NCBI RefSeq assembly: GCF_004310425.1
Contig: NZ_SIUB01000002.1
Location: 372,001-436,000 of the forward strand
Direction: 5' to 3'
Length of the DNA stretch: 64,000 nucleotides
Source of the DNA: Hansschlegelia quercus
GTDB lineage: Bacteria; Pseudomonadota; Alphaproteobacteria; Rhizobiales; Methylopilaceae
The notes under the pieces are model-generated. The model made no database searches. It saw only the letters and a list, made by a program, of their open reading frames with translations, and was not told the DNA's origin. Position 1 is the stretch's first letter, and every line of letters starts with the position of its first letter. Both the position numbers and the translations under genes were made by a program. Of this stretch, positions 26,601-34,773 are shown in pieces.

Positions 26601-27382
26601 GCGGGCTCGACGAGGATGACGAAGCGAACCCGATCGCCGCACGGTTCCGGACGGAAGCCGGCCCCTCGATCTTCGGCGCCGCCCCCGGCGCCTACGGGAC
26701 GGGCCTCGCGCCGCTGCTGAACGAGGGCGCCTGGGAGACGCGGGCGGAACTCGCCGACGCCTATCTCGCGGCGAGCGGTTTCGCCTATTCGCAAGGCGTG
26801 GAGGGCGCCCCCGCCCGCTCGGCGCTCGACGCGATGGCGAAGGGCGTCGACGCCGTCGTGCAAACCCAGGACGCGCGCGAGTTCGATCTTTTGGACAGCG
26901 ACGACGTCCATGAATTCGCCGGTGGGCTTTCCGCGGCGGTCGAGCGGCTCTCAGGAACGGCGCCGAAAATCTATCACCTAGACACCTCGCGCACGGAGAC
27001 GCCGGTCGTTCGCAGCCTCGGCGAAGAAATCGCGCTGATCGTGCGGGCCCGTGCGACGAACCCCAAATGGATCGCAGCGATGCGGGAGCACGGCCACAAA
27101 GGCGCCGCGGAAATGCTCGCGACGGTGACGAACCTTGCCGGGTTCGCCGCGACGACGGATGCGGTCGGCAGCCACCAGTTTGACGCGCTCTACGATTCCT
27201 ATCTCGGCGACGAAGAGACCCGCGGGTTCATCTCGGAGACGAACCCCGCGGCGCTCGAAGCCATGGCCCGCGCGTTCCTCGACGCCGAGCGGCGCGGATT
27301 CTGGCACCCTAAGCGTAACAGCGCGCGGGACGAGCTCACCGCCCTCGCCGGCCGCCCCTTTGAACAGGACGCAATGCGATGA
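23669..27382 (+). CDS. cobN: Cobaltochelatase subunit CobN
   Basis: 1,237 residues. Large subunit of the ATP-dependent aerobic cobaltochelatase CobNST, which inserts cobalt into hydrogenobyrinate diamide. Seen: the magnesium-chelatase-H-like core with HGKHGNLEWLPGK-type motif (VHVGKHGNLEWLPGKSLALS) and GPLPHIYPFIVNDPGEG, a conserved pair in CobN/BchH. SAWGTANMRTGGDDVAQ near residue 900 is also typical. cobS and cobT are not in the window. It starts 5 bp after cobW and ends overlapping cobO (ATGA). Confidence 0.96.
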   Translation: MHLLKAQGQPIGDGTEAVDLDLSPADVVVVSAADTEIAGLARAQAALGPRAPSLRLASLQKLRHNMSVDLFLEKTVARSKLLVLRLLGGESYWPYGLDEALRVARANGVTVAAMPGCGNPDPDLIARSTCAAEDSERLWRMLVEGGPDNLAAALGGFHALLDGRSVPEAARPIPPAGLYWPGVASPSLEDLRARWPKDAAVAPIVFYRAQLQAGDVAPVEALIAALTEHGLGALPIYVSSLKEADAARFVRKIFAEAKTSVVLNATAFAVSKPGAVWEPTPLDSADAPVLQVVFAGMDRATWTASPRGLGARDLAMSVSLPEIDGRIMTRAVAFKSAGRFDAATETEIVALEPLPDRIAFVANLAANWARLRRTPRPERRVALILANYPTGAARLANGVGLDTPASTAVMLRALQEAGYAADSAPEDGAAVVREMTEALTASVSCARGSRAGAEVLPLAAYLSFLDALPSASRAKMLARWGAPESDPTFDPAIGGFRLAIRRYGALALGVQPSRGFDVDSKAAHHDPDLPPPHGHLAFYAWLRESFGAQAVVHVGKHGNLEWLPGKSLALSEECFPEIALGPLPHIYPFIVNDPGEGAAAKRRTSAVIVDHLTPPLARAEGSAALREVETLVDEYAEAQGLDPRRATSLAKEILARAADLGLDRDCGFSIADDPEDALTKLDAFLCEVKELQVRNGLHVFGRSPEGLKRGELLVALTRSPRGPRPQDASLTRALAADLGLDGFDPLKPDFAARWDGPKPQALADVSDAPWRSEGDTVERLEMLALRLVEDVAPAENLQRTSAVLAEIVEVVAPRVDASGAAEIAGLLAALDGRFVAPGPSGAPTRARLDALPTGRNFFALDPRSAPTEAAWRLGRVAADTLCRRHFQDNGEWPRRLAISAWGTANMRTGGDDVAQALALIGVAPRWEAGSSRVVALEIMPLSELRRPRVDVLFRISGFFRDAFPYQIDLIDEAMRLAGGLDEDDEANPIAARFRTEAGPSIFGAAPGAYGTGLAPLLNEGAWETRAELADAYLAASGFAYSQGVEGAPARSALDAMAKGVDAVVQTQDAREFDLLDSDDVHEFAGGLSAAVERLSGTAPKIYHLDTSRTETPVVRSLGEEIALIVRARATNPKWIAAMREHGHKGAAEMLATVTNLAGFAATTDAVGSHQFDALYDSYLGDEETRGFISETNPAALEAMARAFLDAERRGFWHPKRNSARDELTALAGRPFEQDAMR

Positions 27383-27981
27383 CCGAAGATCCCGCCCGCT
27401 ATGCGGAGAAGATGAAGGCGCGAAAGGCTCATCAGGACAAGATCGTCGCCGAGCGGCAGTCGGAGAAGGGTCTGCTCATCGTCCACACGGGCAAGGGCAA
27501 GGGCAAATCAACCGCGGCCTTCGGCATGGCGATGCGCGCGATCGCTCACGGCATGAAAGTCGGCGTGGTGCAGTTCATCAAGGGGCCGTGGGAGAGCGGA
27601 GAGCGCGACCTACTTCGGAAGTTCCCCAGCCAAGTCGAGGTCCACGCCATGGGCGAGGGCTTCACCTGGGAGACGCAGGACCGCGAGCGCGACGTCCGCG
27701 CCGCGCAGCAGGCGTGGGAGATGTCGAAGCGCTTCATCGCCGATCCCGACGTTCGGCTGGTCATTCTCGACGAGCTGAACATCGTGCTGCGCTACGACTA
27801 CCTCGACCTCGACGAGGTGCTCGCCGCGATCGCCGCGCGGCCTGCCGACACCCACGTCGTTGTCACCGGCCGCAACGCCAAGGAGCCGATGATCGACGCG
27901 GCCGACCTCGTCACCGAGATGACGCAGGTGAAGCACCCGTTCCGCGACGGTGTGAAGGCGCAGGCCGGAATCGAGTTTTGA
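27379..27981 (+). CDS. cobO: Corrinoid adenosyltransferase CobO
   Basis: 200 residues. Transfers the adenosyl group of ATP to reduced cobalt of corrinoids (BtuR/CobA type). Seen: the reversed P-loop region [20 protein letters not shown], then [15 protein letters not shown], and the Walker B-like [18 protein letters not shown]. Length and motifs are typical. It overlaps cobN and precedes cobQ by about 50 bp. Confidence 0.96.
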   Translation: MTEDPARYAEKMKARKAHQDKIVAERQSEKGLLIVHTGKGKGKSTAAFGMAMRAIAHGMKVGVVQFIKGPWESGERDLLRKFPSQVEVHAMGEGFTWETQDRERDVRAAQQAWEMSKRFIADPDVRLVILDELNIVLRYDYLDLDEVLAAIAARPADTHVVVTGRNAKEPMIDAADLVTEMTQVKHPFRDGVKAQAGIEF

Positions 27982-28030
27982 GGCTGAGCCGTCAATCGCT
28001 TTGCTGCGGCCGGGATCACGGATCACCCGC

Positions 28031-29503
28031 GTGACGCGCCCTACCCCAGCAATCATGTTCCAGGGCACCGGCTCCAACGTCGGCAAGTCGCTGATCGTCG
28101 CGGGGCTCTGCCGGGCGTTCGCGCGGCGCGGCCTGTCCGTCGCGCCGTTCAAGCCGCAGAACATGTCGAACAACGCCGCTGTGACGGCCGACGGCGGCGA
28201 AATCGGTCGCGCGCAGGCCTTACAGGCGCGGGCGGCCGGGCTCGAGCCGATGATCGACATGAACCCGGTGCTGCTGAAGCCCGAGAGCGAGACCGGCAGC
28301 CAAGTCGTCGTGCAGGGGCGCCGCGTGGGCTCCTATCGCGGACGCGCCTATACCGCGCTCAAGCCGACACTCATGCCGGCGGTGCTAGAAAGCTTCGACC
28401 GGCTCTCGGCGGGCCGGGACCTGATGATCGTCGAGGGCGCGGGCAGCGCGGCGGAGGTCAATCTTCGCGCAGGCGACATCGCGAATATGGGCTTCGCCGC
28501 GTCGGCCGGCGTCCCGGTCGTTCTCGTCGGCGACGTCGACCGCGGCGGGGTCATCGCGACTCTCGTCGGCGCGCACGCTTTGCTCCCGCCCGACGACCGC
28601 GCCCGCGTAAAAGGCTATCTGATCAATCGCTTCCGCGGCGACGTCTCTTTGTTCGACGATGGCCTCGCAGCGATTTCCTCAAACACCGGATGGTCTTCGT
28701 TCGGGATCGTGCCTTGGTTCTCGGAGGCCGGGAAATTGCCGGCGGAAGATTCGGCGGATCTCGCCTCCAGAGCGCGCGGCAGTGGACAGGGAGCAAAGAT
28801 CGTCGCGCTCGCTTTGCCCCGCATCGCGAATTTCGATGACCTCGACCCACTTTCGCTGGAGCCGGGCGTTTCGCTCGAACTCCTGGCGCTCGGCGCGCCC
28901 ATTCCCGTCGACGCGTCGCTTGTGCTGATCCCCGGTTCGAAGGCCACGATCGCCGATCTCGCGGCCCTTAAAGGCTGCGGCTGGGAGGCGGACATCCGCG
29001 CGCACGTCCGGCGCGGCGGCAGGGTTTTCGGGCTCTGCGGCGGATACCAGATGCTTGGCCGCACGGTTGCGGATCCTGACGGCGTCGAAGGCGAGCCTGG
29101 CGTCGCCGAAGGGCTCGGGCTGCTCGACGTCGAGACGACGCTCACGGGCGACAAGACGCTCGCGCGCGTGTTCGGCCGCCACGAGGCGAGCGGCGCGCGC
29201 GTCGAGGCCTATGAGATCCATCTCGGCCGCACCTCCGGGCCAGACACGGCGCGCGCGCCCTTCGTCATCGACGGCCGGCCTGAAGGCGCGGTTTCTGCAG
29301 ATGGCCGCGTCGCCGGGACCTATCTCCACGGCGTGTTCGCGGCGGACGGCTTCCGCAAGGCGTTTCTTGAGACGCTCGGCGTCGGGGCGGGAGGGTTCGG
29401 CTACGATTCGACGGTGGACGAGACGCTGGACCGATTGGCCGAGCATCTCGAAGCGCATCTCGATCTTGATGCGCTGCTCACGATTGCGCGCGGTCGGCGC
29501 TAA
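28031..29503 (+). CDS. cobQ: Cobyric acid synthase CobQ
   Basis: About 490 residues. Glutamine- and ATP-dependent amidation of adenosylcobyrinate a,c-diamide at four sites. Seen: [20 protein letters not shown] at the N-terminus, the synthetase signature [20 protein letters not shown], and a C-terminal class I glutaminase domain with nucleophile Cys in [13 protein letters not shown] His completes the triad near TYLHGVFA. I chose the GTG at 28031; an in-frame TTG at 28001 would add 10 residues. It is probably the last gene of the riboswitch operon. Confidence 0.95.
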   Translation: MTRPTPAIMFQGTGSNVGKSLIVAGLCRAFARRGLSVAPFKPQNMSNNAAVTADGGEIGRAQALQARAAGLEPMIDMNPVLLKPESETGSQVVVQGRRVGSYRGRAYTALKPTLMPAVLESFDRLSAGRDLMIVEGAGSAAEVNLRAGDIANMGFAASAGVPVVLVGDVDRGGVIATLVGAHALLPPDDRARVKGYLINRFRGDVSLFDDGLAAISSNTGWSSFGIVPWFSEAGKLPAEDSADLASRARGSGQGAKIVALALPRIANFDDLDPLSLEPGVSLELLALGAPIPVDASLVLIPGSKATIADLAALKGCGWEADIRAHVRRGGRVFGLCGGYQMLGRTVADPDGVEGEPGVAEGLGLLDVETTLTGDKTLARVFGRHEASGARVEAYEIHLGRTSGPDTARAPFVIDGRPEGAVSADGRVAGTYLHGVFAADGFRKAFLETLGVGAGGFGYDSTVDETLDRLAEHLEAHLDLDALLTIARGRR

Positions 29504-29526
29504 AGAAGGTCGCTCGGCACGGGTTT

Positions 29527-29634
29527 GCGTGCTTCGAGACGCGCCTTCGGCGCTCCTCAGAATGACGAGGTCTGAGACGCCTCAACGGTCCTCATGCTGA
29601 GGAGCCGGCCTTAGGCCGGCGTCTCGAAGCACGC
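29527..29634. repeat. Intergenic inverted-repeat element, about 108 bp (element A)
   Basis: Perfect 16-bp terminal inverted repeats (GCGTGCTTCGAGACGC at 29527-29542 and its complement at 29619-29634) flank two inner hairpins. One of these is GCCGGCC-TTA-GGCCGGC. CTCCTCAGAATGACGAGG and CCTCATGCTGAGGAG lie between. It sits between the convergent cobQ and cobD. The pattern resembles short palindromic repeats scattered through Hyphomicrobiales genomes, and it may also end transcription from both sides. Confidence 0.8.
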
Positions 29635-29642
29635 ATGCTCTC

Positions 29643-30683
29643 TCAGCCGAGCGCGACCAAAACAGCGAGCGCCGCCGCCGGAATCGCCGCATGGAGGGCG
29701 CAGGATGCGACGAACAGCTTTAGCGCCCGCCCGATATCCTCGGGGGCCGCTTCCTGCCGGCCAAGCCCGTTCATCCAGGGATCGTCGACGGCGACGCCCG
29801 AGTAGATGCGCGGTCCGCCGAGCGCGAGACCGAGGGCCCCGCCCATCGCCGATTCCGGCCAGCCGGCGTTGGGCGACGCGTGACGGCTCGCATCGCATCG
29901 CATCGCCGCCAAGGCCGCGCGCGCGTCGCGCCCTGTTAGCGCGGCGGCCGCAGTGACGACAAGGCCCGAGAGCCTTGCCGGCGCGAGGTTTACGAGATCG
30001 TCGAAGCGCGCGGAGGCCCAACCGAAGGCCCGATGCCGCTCGGTCTTGTGGCCGATCATGCTGTCGAGGGTGTTGATCGCCTTGTAGGCGAATAGGCCCG
30101 GCAGGCCGAACAGCAGGCACCAGAACGCCGGCGCCACGACGCCGTCGGCGAAGTTCTCCGCAAGCGATTCGATCGCTGCGCGTGAGACGCCGGCCTCGTC
30201 GAGCCGTTTCGGGTCGCGTCCGACGATCATCGACACGGCCTGGCGCGCCGCGCCAAGCCCGCCCGCGAAGGCGTCGCGCACGGCGGCGACGTGGTCATGG
30301 AGGCTGCGCTGCGCAATCAGCGTCGCCGCGATAACCCCTTCGATCAGGAAGCCGTAGGGCATCGACGCGAAGGTCCAGGCGAGCAGCCAGCCGACCGCCG
30401 CAGCCGCGGTGACGACGAGGGTGAGCGTCAGGACGCCGCGGCGGCGTCTCTCGCTCTCGTCCAGCTCGAGCCTGTTGAGCTTCCTGTCGAGGAAACCGAT
30501 CGCGCGTCCGATGATGACGACAGGATGTGCGAGCCGCCGCCACAGCCAGTTCGGGTCTCCGAAGACCGCGTCGAGAGCGAGCGCGATCAGCAGGATGGCG
30601 GCGTGATAGGCGATGTCCAAGGCGTCGAAGCTCCGGCGGCGGATGGGCGGCGGACCGTCGTCCGAGTCAGGGCCACGGGTCAA
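29643..30683 (-). CDS. cobD: Adenosylcobinamide-phosphate synthase CobD/CbiB
   Basis: 346 residues. Membrane enzyme that attaches the aminopropanol arm to adenosylcobyrate. Seen: AILLIALALDAVFGDPNWLW with the family's LxLDxxxGDP, AHPVVIIGRAIGFLD, then ESLAENFADGVVAPAFW, the catalytic-region signature, and DSMIGHKTERHRAFGWASAR. About five membrane segments. The start is uncertain: TTG at 30683 with AAGG 5 bp upstream, or TTG at 30620 (MDIAYHAA), which gives the usual N-terminal length. It is convergent with cobQ and divergent from the DUF1636 gene. Confidence 0.92.
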   Translation of the reverse strand: MTRGPDSDDGPPPIRRRSFDALDIAYHAAILLIALALDAVFGDPNWLWRRLAHPVVIIGRAIGFLDRKLNRLELDESERRRRGVLTLTLVVTAAAAVGWLLAWTFASMPYGFLIEGVIAATLIAQRSLHDHVAAVRDAFAGGLGAARQAVSMIVGRDPKRLDEAGVSRAAIESLAENFADGVVAPAFWCLLFGLPGLFAYKAINTLDSMIGHKTERHRAFGWASARFDDLVNLAPARLSGLVVTAAAALTGRDARAALAAMRCDASRHASPNAGWPESAMGGALGLALGGPRIYSGVAVDDPWMNGLGRQEAAPEDIGRALKLFVASCALHAAIPAAALAVLVALG

Positions 30684-30742
30684 CGCGGCCTTCGCTGCGT
30701 TTTCGTTGGCGGACGCGCCGCGCGATCCGCTAAACGGACGGC

Positions 30743-31144
30743 ATGTCCGTTACGACCGTCATCACCATCTGCAGCACCTGCCGGCCCGAAGGCGCTCTAG
30801 AAGACGCCGAACGTCCAGGCGCGGCCCTCGGCCGGGCGGTCGCGCGCGCTCTGGCGGCGTGCGGCCCCGAGGTTGAGGTCCAAGCGCGGGCGATCGCATG
30901 TCTTTCCGCCTGCTCAAGGGCCTGTTCCGTCGCCGTCGCGTCGCCCGGCAAATTCTCCTACGTGGTCGGCAACCTTCTCGCCGAGGACGCCGACGCGGTC
31001 GTCGCCTTTGCAATCGCCCATGCAAAGAGCGCCGACGGCGTGCCGCCTTGGCGCGAACGGCCCGAAAAGGTGCGCAAGAATACACTTTCGCGCGTGCCCC
31101 CGGCGGATGCGGCGCACGCTCTCGTGACGGCGATCGAAAGGTGA
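30743..31144 (+). CDS. DUF1636 Cys-rich protein, cobalamin-associated
   Basis: 133 residues. Family of unknown function found mostly in or near alphaproteobacterial cobalamin loci; the fold is thought to be thioredoxin-like ferredoxin. Seen: ICSTCRPEG at the N-terminus and ARAIACLSACSRACSVA in the middle, giving five cysteines that could hold a metal or Fe-S cluster. The usual closing segment VPPWRERPEKVRKNTLSRVP is present. It is divergent from cobD with only 59 bp between them, so the two may share regulation. No riboswitch fits in that gap. Confidence 0.88.
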   Translation: MSVTTVITICSTCRPEGALEDAERPGAALGRAVARALAACGPEVEVQARAIACLSACSRACSVAVASPGKFSYVVGNLLAEDADAVVAFAIAHAKSADGVPPWRERPEKVRKNTLSRVPPADAAHALVTAIER

Positions 31145-31148
31145 CCCT

Positions 31149-31254
31149 GGCCGTCATCCCGACCGAGCTAAGCGAGAGCCGGATCATTCTTAGGGAAGCG
31201 CTCTATTCCGACGACGATCCCGACTCGGCCTGCCGGTCGTCCGGGATGGCGGCC
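31149..31254. repeat. Inverted-repeat element, about 106 bp, overlapping the 3' end of ruvX (element C)
   Basis: The arms GGCCGTCATCCCGAC (31149-31163) and GTCCGGGATGGCGGCC (31239-31254) are near-perfect inverted repeats. The inner parts (ACCGAGCTAAGCGAGAGCCGG and CGACTCGGCCTGCCGGTCG) resemble GTCATCCCGG-type palindromic repeats of Hyphomicrobiales. The right half, 31203-31254, is also the last coding part of ruvX. Confidence 0.65.
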
Positions 31255-31733
31255 GTATTTCGCCTGATCGCCGACAGGCGGTCGAGCGCGCCCTGCAGGA
31301 TGTAGGCGGCGGCAAGCCGGTCGACGCTTTCCGCGCGCTTCTTGCGGCTGGTGTCGAAGGAGATCATCAGCCGCTCGACAGCCGCCGTCGACAAACGCTC
31401 GTCCCAGAACCCAATGAGCAGCGGCGTGCGGTTCGCGAGGTTGCGGGCAAAGGCGCGCGTCGCCTGCGCGCGTGGGCCCTCAGTGCCGTCCATGTTGACG
31501 GGCAGTCCCAGCAGCAGTCCCACGCAGTTTCGGCTGGCGGCGATCGCCAGCAGGCGGTCGACGTCGGGCGTGAACTTCTTCCGCGCGATCGTCTCCAGTG
31601 GCGAAGCGACGGTGCGGGCGGGATCCGACACCGCGACGCCGAGCGTCTTCGTGCCGAGGTCGAGACCGGCGATCGAGCCGCGCTCCGGCAAAGCGGCGGC
31701 GAAGGCCTCGAAGTCATCGATAACAGTCGTCAT
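31203..31733 (-). CDS. ruvX: Holliday junction resolvase-like RuvX (YqgF)
   Basis: 176 residues. RNase H-fold nuclease of the YqgF family, implicated in pre-16S rRNA 5'-end maturation and formerly called a Holliday junction resolvase. Seen: IAGLDLGTKTLGVAVSDP with the first catalytic Asp, LLGLPVNMDGTEGPRAQ, WDERLSTAAVERLM with catalytic Asp-Glu, and the final Asp region ESVDRLAAAYILQGALD. The last 17 or so residues (AAIPDDRQAESGSSSE) lie beyond the conserved domain and are encoded by an inverted-repeat arm, so the C-terminus was probably altered by the repeat. Confidence 0.94.
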   Translation of the reverse strand: MTTVIDDFEAFAAALPERGSIAGLDLGTKTLGVAVSDPARTVASPLETIARKKFTPDVDRLLAIAASRNCVGLLLGLPVNMDGTEGPRAQATRAFARNLANRTPLLIGFWDERLSTAAVERLMISFDTSRKKRAESVDRLAAAYILQGALDRLSAIRRNTAAIPDDRQAESGSSSE

Positions 31734-31835
31734 CGGCGCGGCTTAGCATGGGCGCCGCGGGCGCGTCCGCTTGCTTCCCGTGTTCAACCGCTTAGTTCTT
31801 CCGCACGGACCAGACATTCCGGACAAGGACCGCTC

Positions 31836-32549
31836 ATGCGAATCACCTGGTACGGCCATTCCGCTTTCAGGCTGGAGTTTGGATCAAGCGTGCTGATGCT
31901 GGATCCTTTCCTGCAAAATGGCGTCTTCAAGGGTGACAGGGCGGCGGCGGCGGCAGGAGCGACCCACGTGCTGCTGACCCACGGTCACTTCGATCATGTC
32001 GGCGACACCATCGAGATCGCGAAGGCGAATGGCGCGACCTTGATCGCCGACGCCGACCTCGGCGGATGGCTGAACGCGCAGGGCGTCGAAAAGCTGGAGC
32101 CGATGAACACCGGCGGCTCCATCTCGCTGCCGGGCCTCAAGATCACGATGACACAGGCGCTGCACTCATCCGGCAAGCTGGGCGATGACGGGGTCTCGCA
32201 ATATCTCGGCGATCCCCACGGCTTCATCATCGCCCCCGACGGCGAGGACGAGCCGGTGGTCTACGCCATGGGCGACACCGGGATCTTCGGCGACATGAAG
32301 CTCATCAACGAGCTCTATGCCCCGACCATCGGCTTCGTGCCGATCGGCGACCGCTTCACCATGGGCGCGAAGACCGCGGCCTACGCCTGCCGCCACTTCT
32401 TCGACTTCGACGTCGTGGTGCCGTGTCATTACGGCACATTCCCAATCATCGATCCTTCCGCCGAGCGCTTCACCGAGCTGATGGACAGCGTGCGCGGGAC
32501 GACGGTGAAGGTTCCCGAGATTGGGGTGGCCTTCGAGACCGACAGCTGA
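31836..32549 (+). CDS. UPF0173 metal-dependent hydrolase (metallo-beta-lactamase fold)
   Basis: 237 residues. MBL-fold hydrolase of the UPF0173/YtkL family; the substrate is unknown. Seen: [12 protein letters not shown] at the N-terminus, the zinc motif [10 protein letters not shown] (His49, His51, Asp53, His54), [19 protein letters not shown] with the bridging Asp, and PCHYGTFP with the last His. Monocistronic, divergent from ruvX, 79 bp before gatC. A neighbour of gatCA in many Hyphomicrobiales, without a known functional link. Confidence 0.93.
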   Translation: MRITWYGHSAFRLEFGSSVLMLDPFLQNGVFKGDRAAAAAGATHVLLTHGHFDHVGDTIEIAKANGATLIADADLGGWLNAQGVEKLEPMNTGGSISLPGLKITMTQALHSSGKLGDDGVSQYLGDPHGFIIAPDGEDEPVVYAMGDTGIFGDMKLINELYAPTIGFVPIGDRFTMGAKTAAYACRHFFDFDVVVPCHYGTFPIIDPSAERFTELMDSVRGTTVKVPEIGVAFETDS

Positions 32550-32628
32550 GGCGTCGCGTTGCGAGGCCGAAGGCCTGCGTGTTAAAGCGCGCGCGGTCTC
32601 CCTACGCTGCGCTTTTCCAAGGGTCTTG

Positions 32629-32916
32629 ATGTCCGTCGACGAAACAACCGTCCGCCGCGTGGCGAGGCTGGCGCGCATTGCCGTCGCCGATCACGAGGTT
32701 CCGAAGCTCGCGACGGAACTGGCCGCGATCCTCGCATTCGTCGAAGAGCTGTCGGAGCTGAACGTCGAGGGCGTGCCTCCGATGACGAGCGTGATCCCGA
32801 CAGCGCTGACCTTACGCGAGGATGTCGTGAACGACGGCGAAGACGCCGAGAAGGTGCTCGCCAACGCCCCGGCGCGCGAGGCGGACTTCTTCGTCGTCCC
32901 GAAGGTGGTGGAATGA
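32629..32916 (+). CDS. gatC: Asp/Glu-tRNA(Asn/Gln) amidotransferase subunit C
   Basis: 95 residues. Small subunit of GatCAB, which converts misacylated Glu-tRNA(Gln) and Asp-tRNA(Asn). Seen: [19 protein letters not shown] at the N-terminus and the conserved [19 protein letters not shown], then [11 protein letters not shown] chose the ATG at 32629, which gives the canonical start. It overlaps gatA by 4 bp (ATGA). Confidence 0.95.
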   Translation: MSVDETTVRRVARLARIAVADHEVPKLATELAAILAFVEELSELNVEGVPPMTSVIPTALTLREDVVNDGEDAEKVLANAPAREADFFVVPKVVE

Positions 32917-34391
32917 GCGGGCCCCTCGACCTCACCTTTGCGGAAGCGCGCAAGGCGATGAAGGCGGGCGAGATTTCGCCCTCGGAGCTGACGCGCGCTT
33001 ATGTCGAGGCGGCTGAACAGGGCCGCGGCCTCAACGCCTACGTGCTGGAGACGCCTGAGATCGCGCTGGTGCGCGCCAAGGCGTCCGACGATCGCATGGT
33101 GAAGGGCGAGGCCGGCGCGCTCGAGGGCCTGCCGCTCGGCGTCAAGGACCTGTTCTGCACGACCGGCGTGCGCACCACCGCCTGCTCGAAGATTCTTGGC
33201 GACTTCACGCCGCCTTATGAAAGCCACGTCACGGACCTCATGCGCCGGGCAGGCGCGGTGATGCTGGGCAAGCTGAACAACGACGAATTCGCCATGGGCT
33301 CGGCGAACGAGACCTCCTGCTTCGGCCCGCCCGTGAATCCATGGCGGCGCAGCGGCTCGGACGCGAAGATGGTGGCCGGCGGCTCGTCGGGCGGCTCCGC
33401 TGCGGCGGTCGCCGCGAAGCTCTGCCTCGGCGCCACCGCCACCGACACCGGCGGCTCGATCCGGCAGCCCGCGGCCTTTACCGGCACCGTCGGCATCAAG
33501 CCGACCTATGGCCGCTGCTCGCGCTGGGGCATCGTGGCCTTCGCCTCCTCGCTGGATCAGGCCGGTCCGATCGCCCGCGACGTGCGCGACGCAGCCATTA
33601 TGCTGGGCGCTATGGCCGGTCATGACCCACGCGACTCGACCTCGGTCGACCGCGCCGTGCCGGACTACGAGGCGGCGGTCGGGCGTTCCGTGAAAGGCCT
33701 CAGGATCGGGCTGCCGCGCGAATACCGCGTCGACGGCATGCCGGCCGAGATCGACGCGCTTTGGACCAGGGGCGCTGAGGCGTTGAAGGCCGCGGGCGCC
33801 GAGATCGTCGACATCTCCCTGCCCCACACGAAGTACGCCCTGCCCGCTTATTACATCGTGGCGCCCGCCGAGGCCTCGTCGAACCTCGCCCGCTATGACG
33901 GCGTGCGCTACGGCGCGCGCGTTCCCGGCCGAGACATCACCGAGATGTACGAGAATACCCGCGCCGCAGGCTTCGGCCCCGAGGTGCGCCGCCGCATCAT
34001 GATCGGCGCCTATGTGCTCTCCGCCGGCTATTACGACGCCTATTACGTCCGCGCTCAACAGGTCCGCACGCTGATCAAGCGCGACTTCGAGACGGTGTTC
34101 GCCGATGGCGTCGACGCCATCCTGACGCCGGCGACGCCGTCGGCCGCCTTCGGGATCGGCGAGAAGGCCGACGCCTCGCCTGTCGAGATGTACCTCAACG
34201 ACGTCTTCACGGTGACGGTGAACATGGCCGGACTTCCCGGCATCGCCGTACCGGCGGGCCTTTCATCCGAAGGCCTGCCGCTCGCGCTGCAACTCGTCGG
34301 GCGGCCGTTCGATGAAGAGACGCTGTTCGCCGCCGGCTCGGTCATCGAGCAGGCGGCGGGCGGTCCGATCAGCCCTGAGCGCTGGTGGTGA
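32913..34391 (+). CDS. gatA: Asp/Glu-tRNA(Asn/Gln) amidotransferase subunit A
   Basis: 492 residues. Amidase-signature subunit that releases ammonia from glutamine. Seen: catalytic Lys in [14 protein letters not shown], cis-Ser region [18 protein letters not shown], and nucleophile Ser in [16 protein letters not shown], so the Ser-cisSer-Lys triad is intact. Coupled to gatC upstream, with a 4-bp overlap (GTGA) to a chorismate-mutase-like gene downstream. Confidence 0.97.
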   Translation: MSGPLDLTFAEARKAMKAGEISPSELTRAYVEAAEQGRGLNAYVLETPEIALVRAKASDDRMVKGEAGALEGLPLGVKDLFCTTGVRTTACSKILGDFTPPYESHVTDLMRRAGAVMLGKLNNDEFAMGSANETSCFGPPVNPWRRSGSDAKMVAGGSSGGSAAAVAAKLCLGATATDTGGSIRQPAAFTGTVGIKPTYGRCSRWGIVAFASSLDQAGPIARDVRDAAIMLGAMAGHDPRDSTSVDRAVPDYEAAVGRSVKGLRIGLPREYRVDGMPAEIDALWTRGAEALKAAGAEIVDISLPHTKYALPAYYIVAPAEASSNLARYDGVRYGARVPGRDITEMYENTRAAGFGPEVRRRIMIGAYVLSAGYYDAYYVRAQQVRTLIKRDFETVFADGVDAILTPATPSAAFGIGEKADASPVEMYLNDVFTVTVNMAGLPGIAVPAGLSSEGLPLALQLVGRPFDEETLFAAGSVIEQAAGGPISPERWW

Positions 34392-34687
34392 CGGAGCGGC
34401 CGACTTACGCGTCGATGGACGAGGTCCGCGCCGCGATCGACGCGCTCGACGCCGAAATCATGCCGCTGGTCGCTGAGCGCGCGCATTGCATCACCGAAGC
34501 CGCCCGGTTGAAGGGCGATCCGGAGATCGCGCTGGTGCCGTGGCGCGTCGAAGAGGTCGCCGCCAACGCCCGGCGACTCGCCGAGGCGAACGGGCTCGAT
34601 CCCGACCTCGCGGAGAAACTCTGGCGCGCGATGATGACCGAGTTCATCGCCCACGAGCGCGCGCTGATGGAGCGGGCGCAAGGCTGA
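34388..34687 (+). CDS. Chorismate mutase, AroQ/PchB-like
   Basis: 99 residues, all-helical AroQ fold. It aligns along its whole length with the PchB type (isochorismate pyruvate lyase with weak mutase activity): [19 protein letters not shown], the flexible-loop Lys in [27 protein letters not shown] and an IAHE near the end. Expected active-site residues Arg14, Arg31, Lys42 and Arg53 are all present. Mutase or lyase cannot be decided; no salicylate or siderophore genes are nearby. The GTG at 34388 overlaps the gatA stop; a GTG one codon earlier is possible. It sits between gatA and gatB. Confidence 0.85.
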   Translation: MTERPTYASMDEVRAAIDALDAEIMPLVAERAHCITEAARLKGDPEIALVPWRVEEVAANARRLAEANGLDPDLAEKLWRAMMTEFIAHERALMERAQG

Positions 34688-34773
34688 CGCTCTCCACCGA
34701 ATTGTGCTGCGCGCCTGGAAGGCGCTAGGAAACCTCAAGCGAACGACATCCCTCGGAAGGCCCGCCTCCCCCG

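Noticed and set aside
32691-34058. A 455-codon open minus-strand frame opposite gatC-gatA
   Set aside because: It is fully antisense to genes with intact catalytic motifs, and its translation has low-complexity Ala/Gly/Arg composition.
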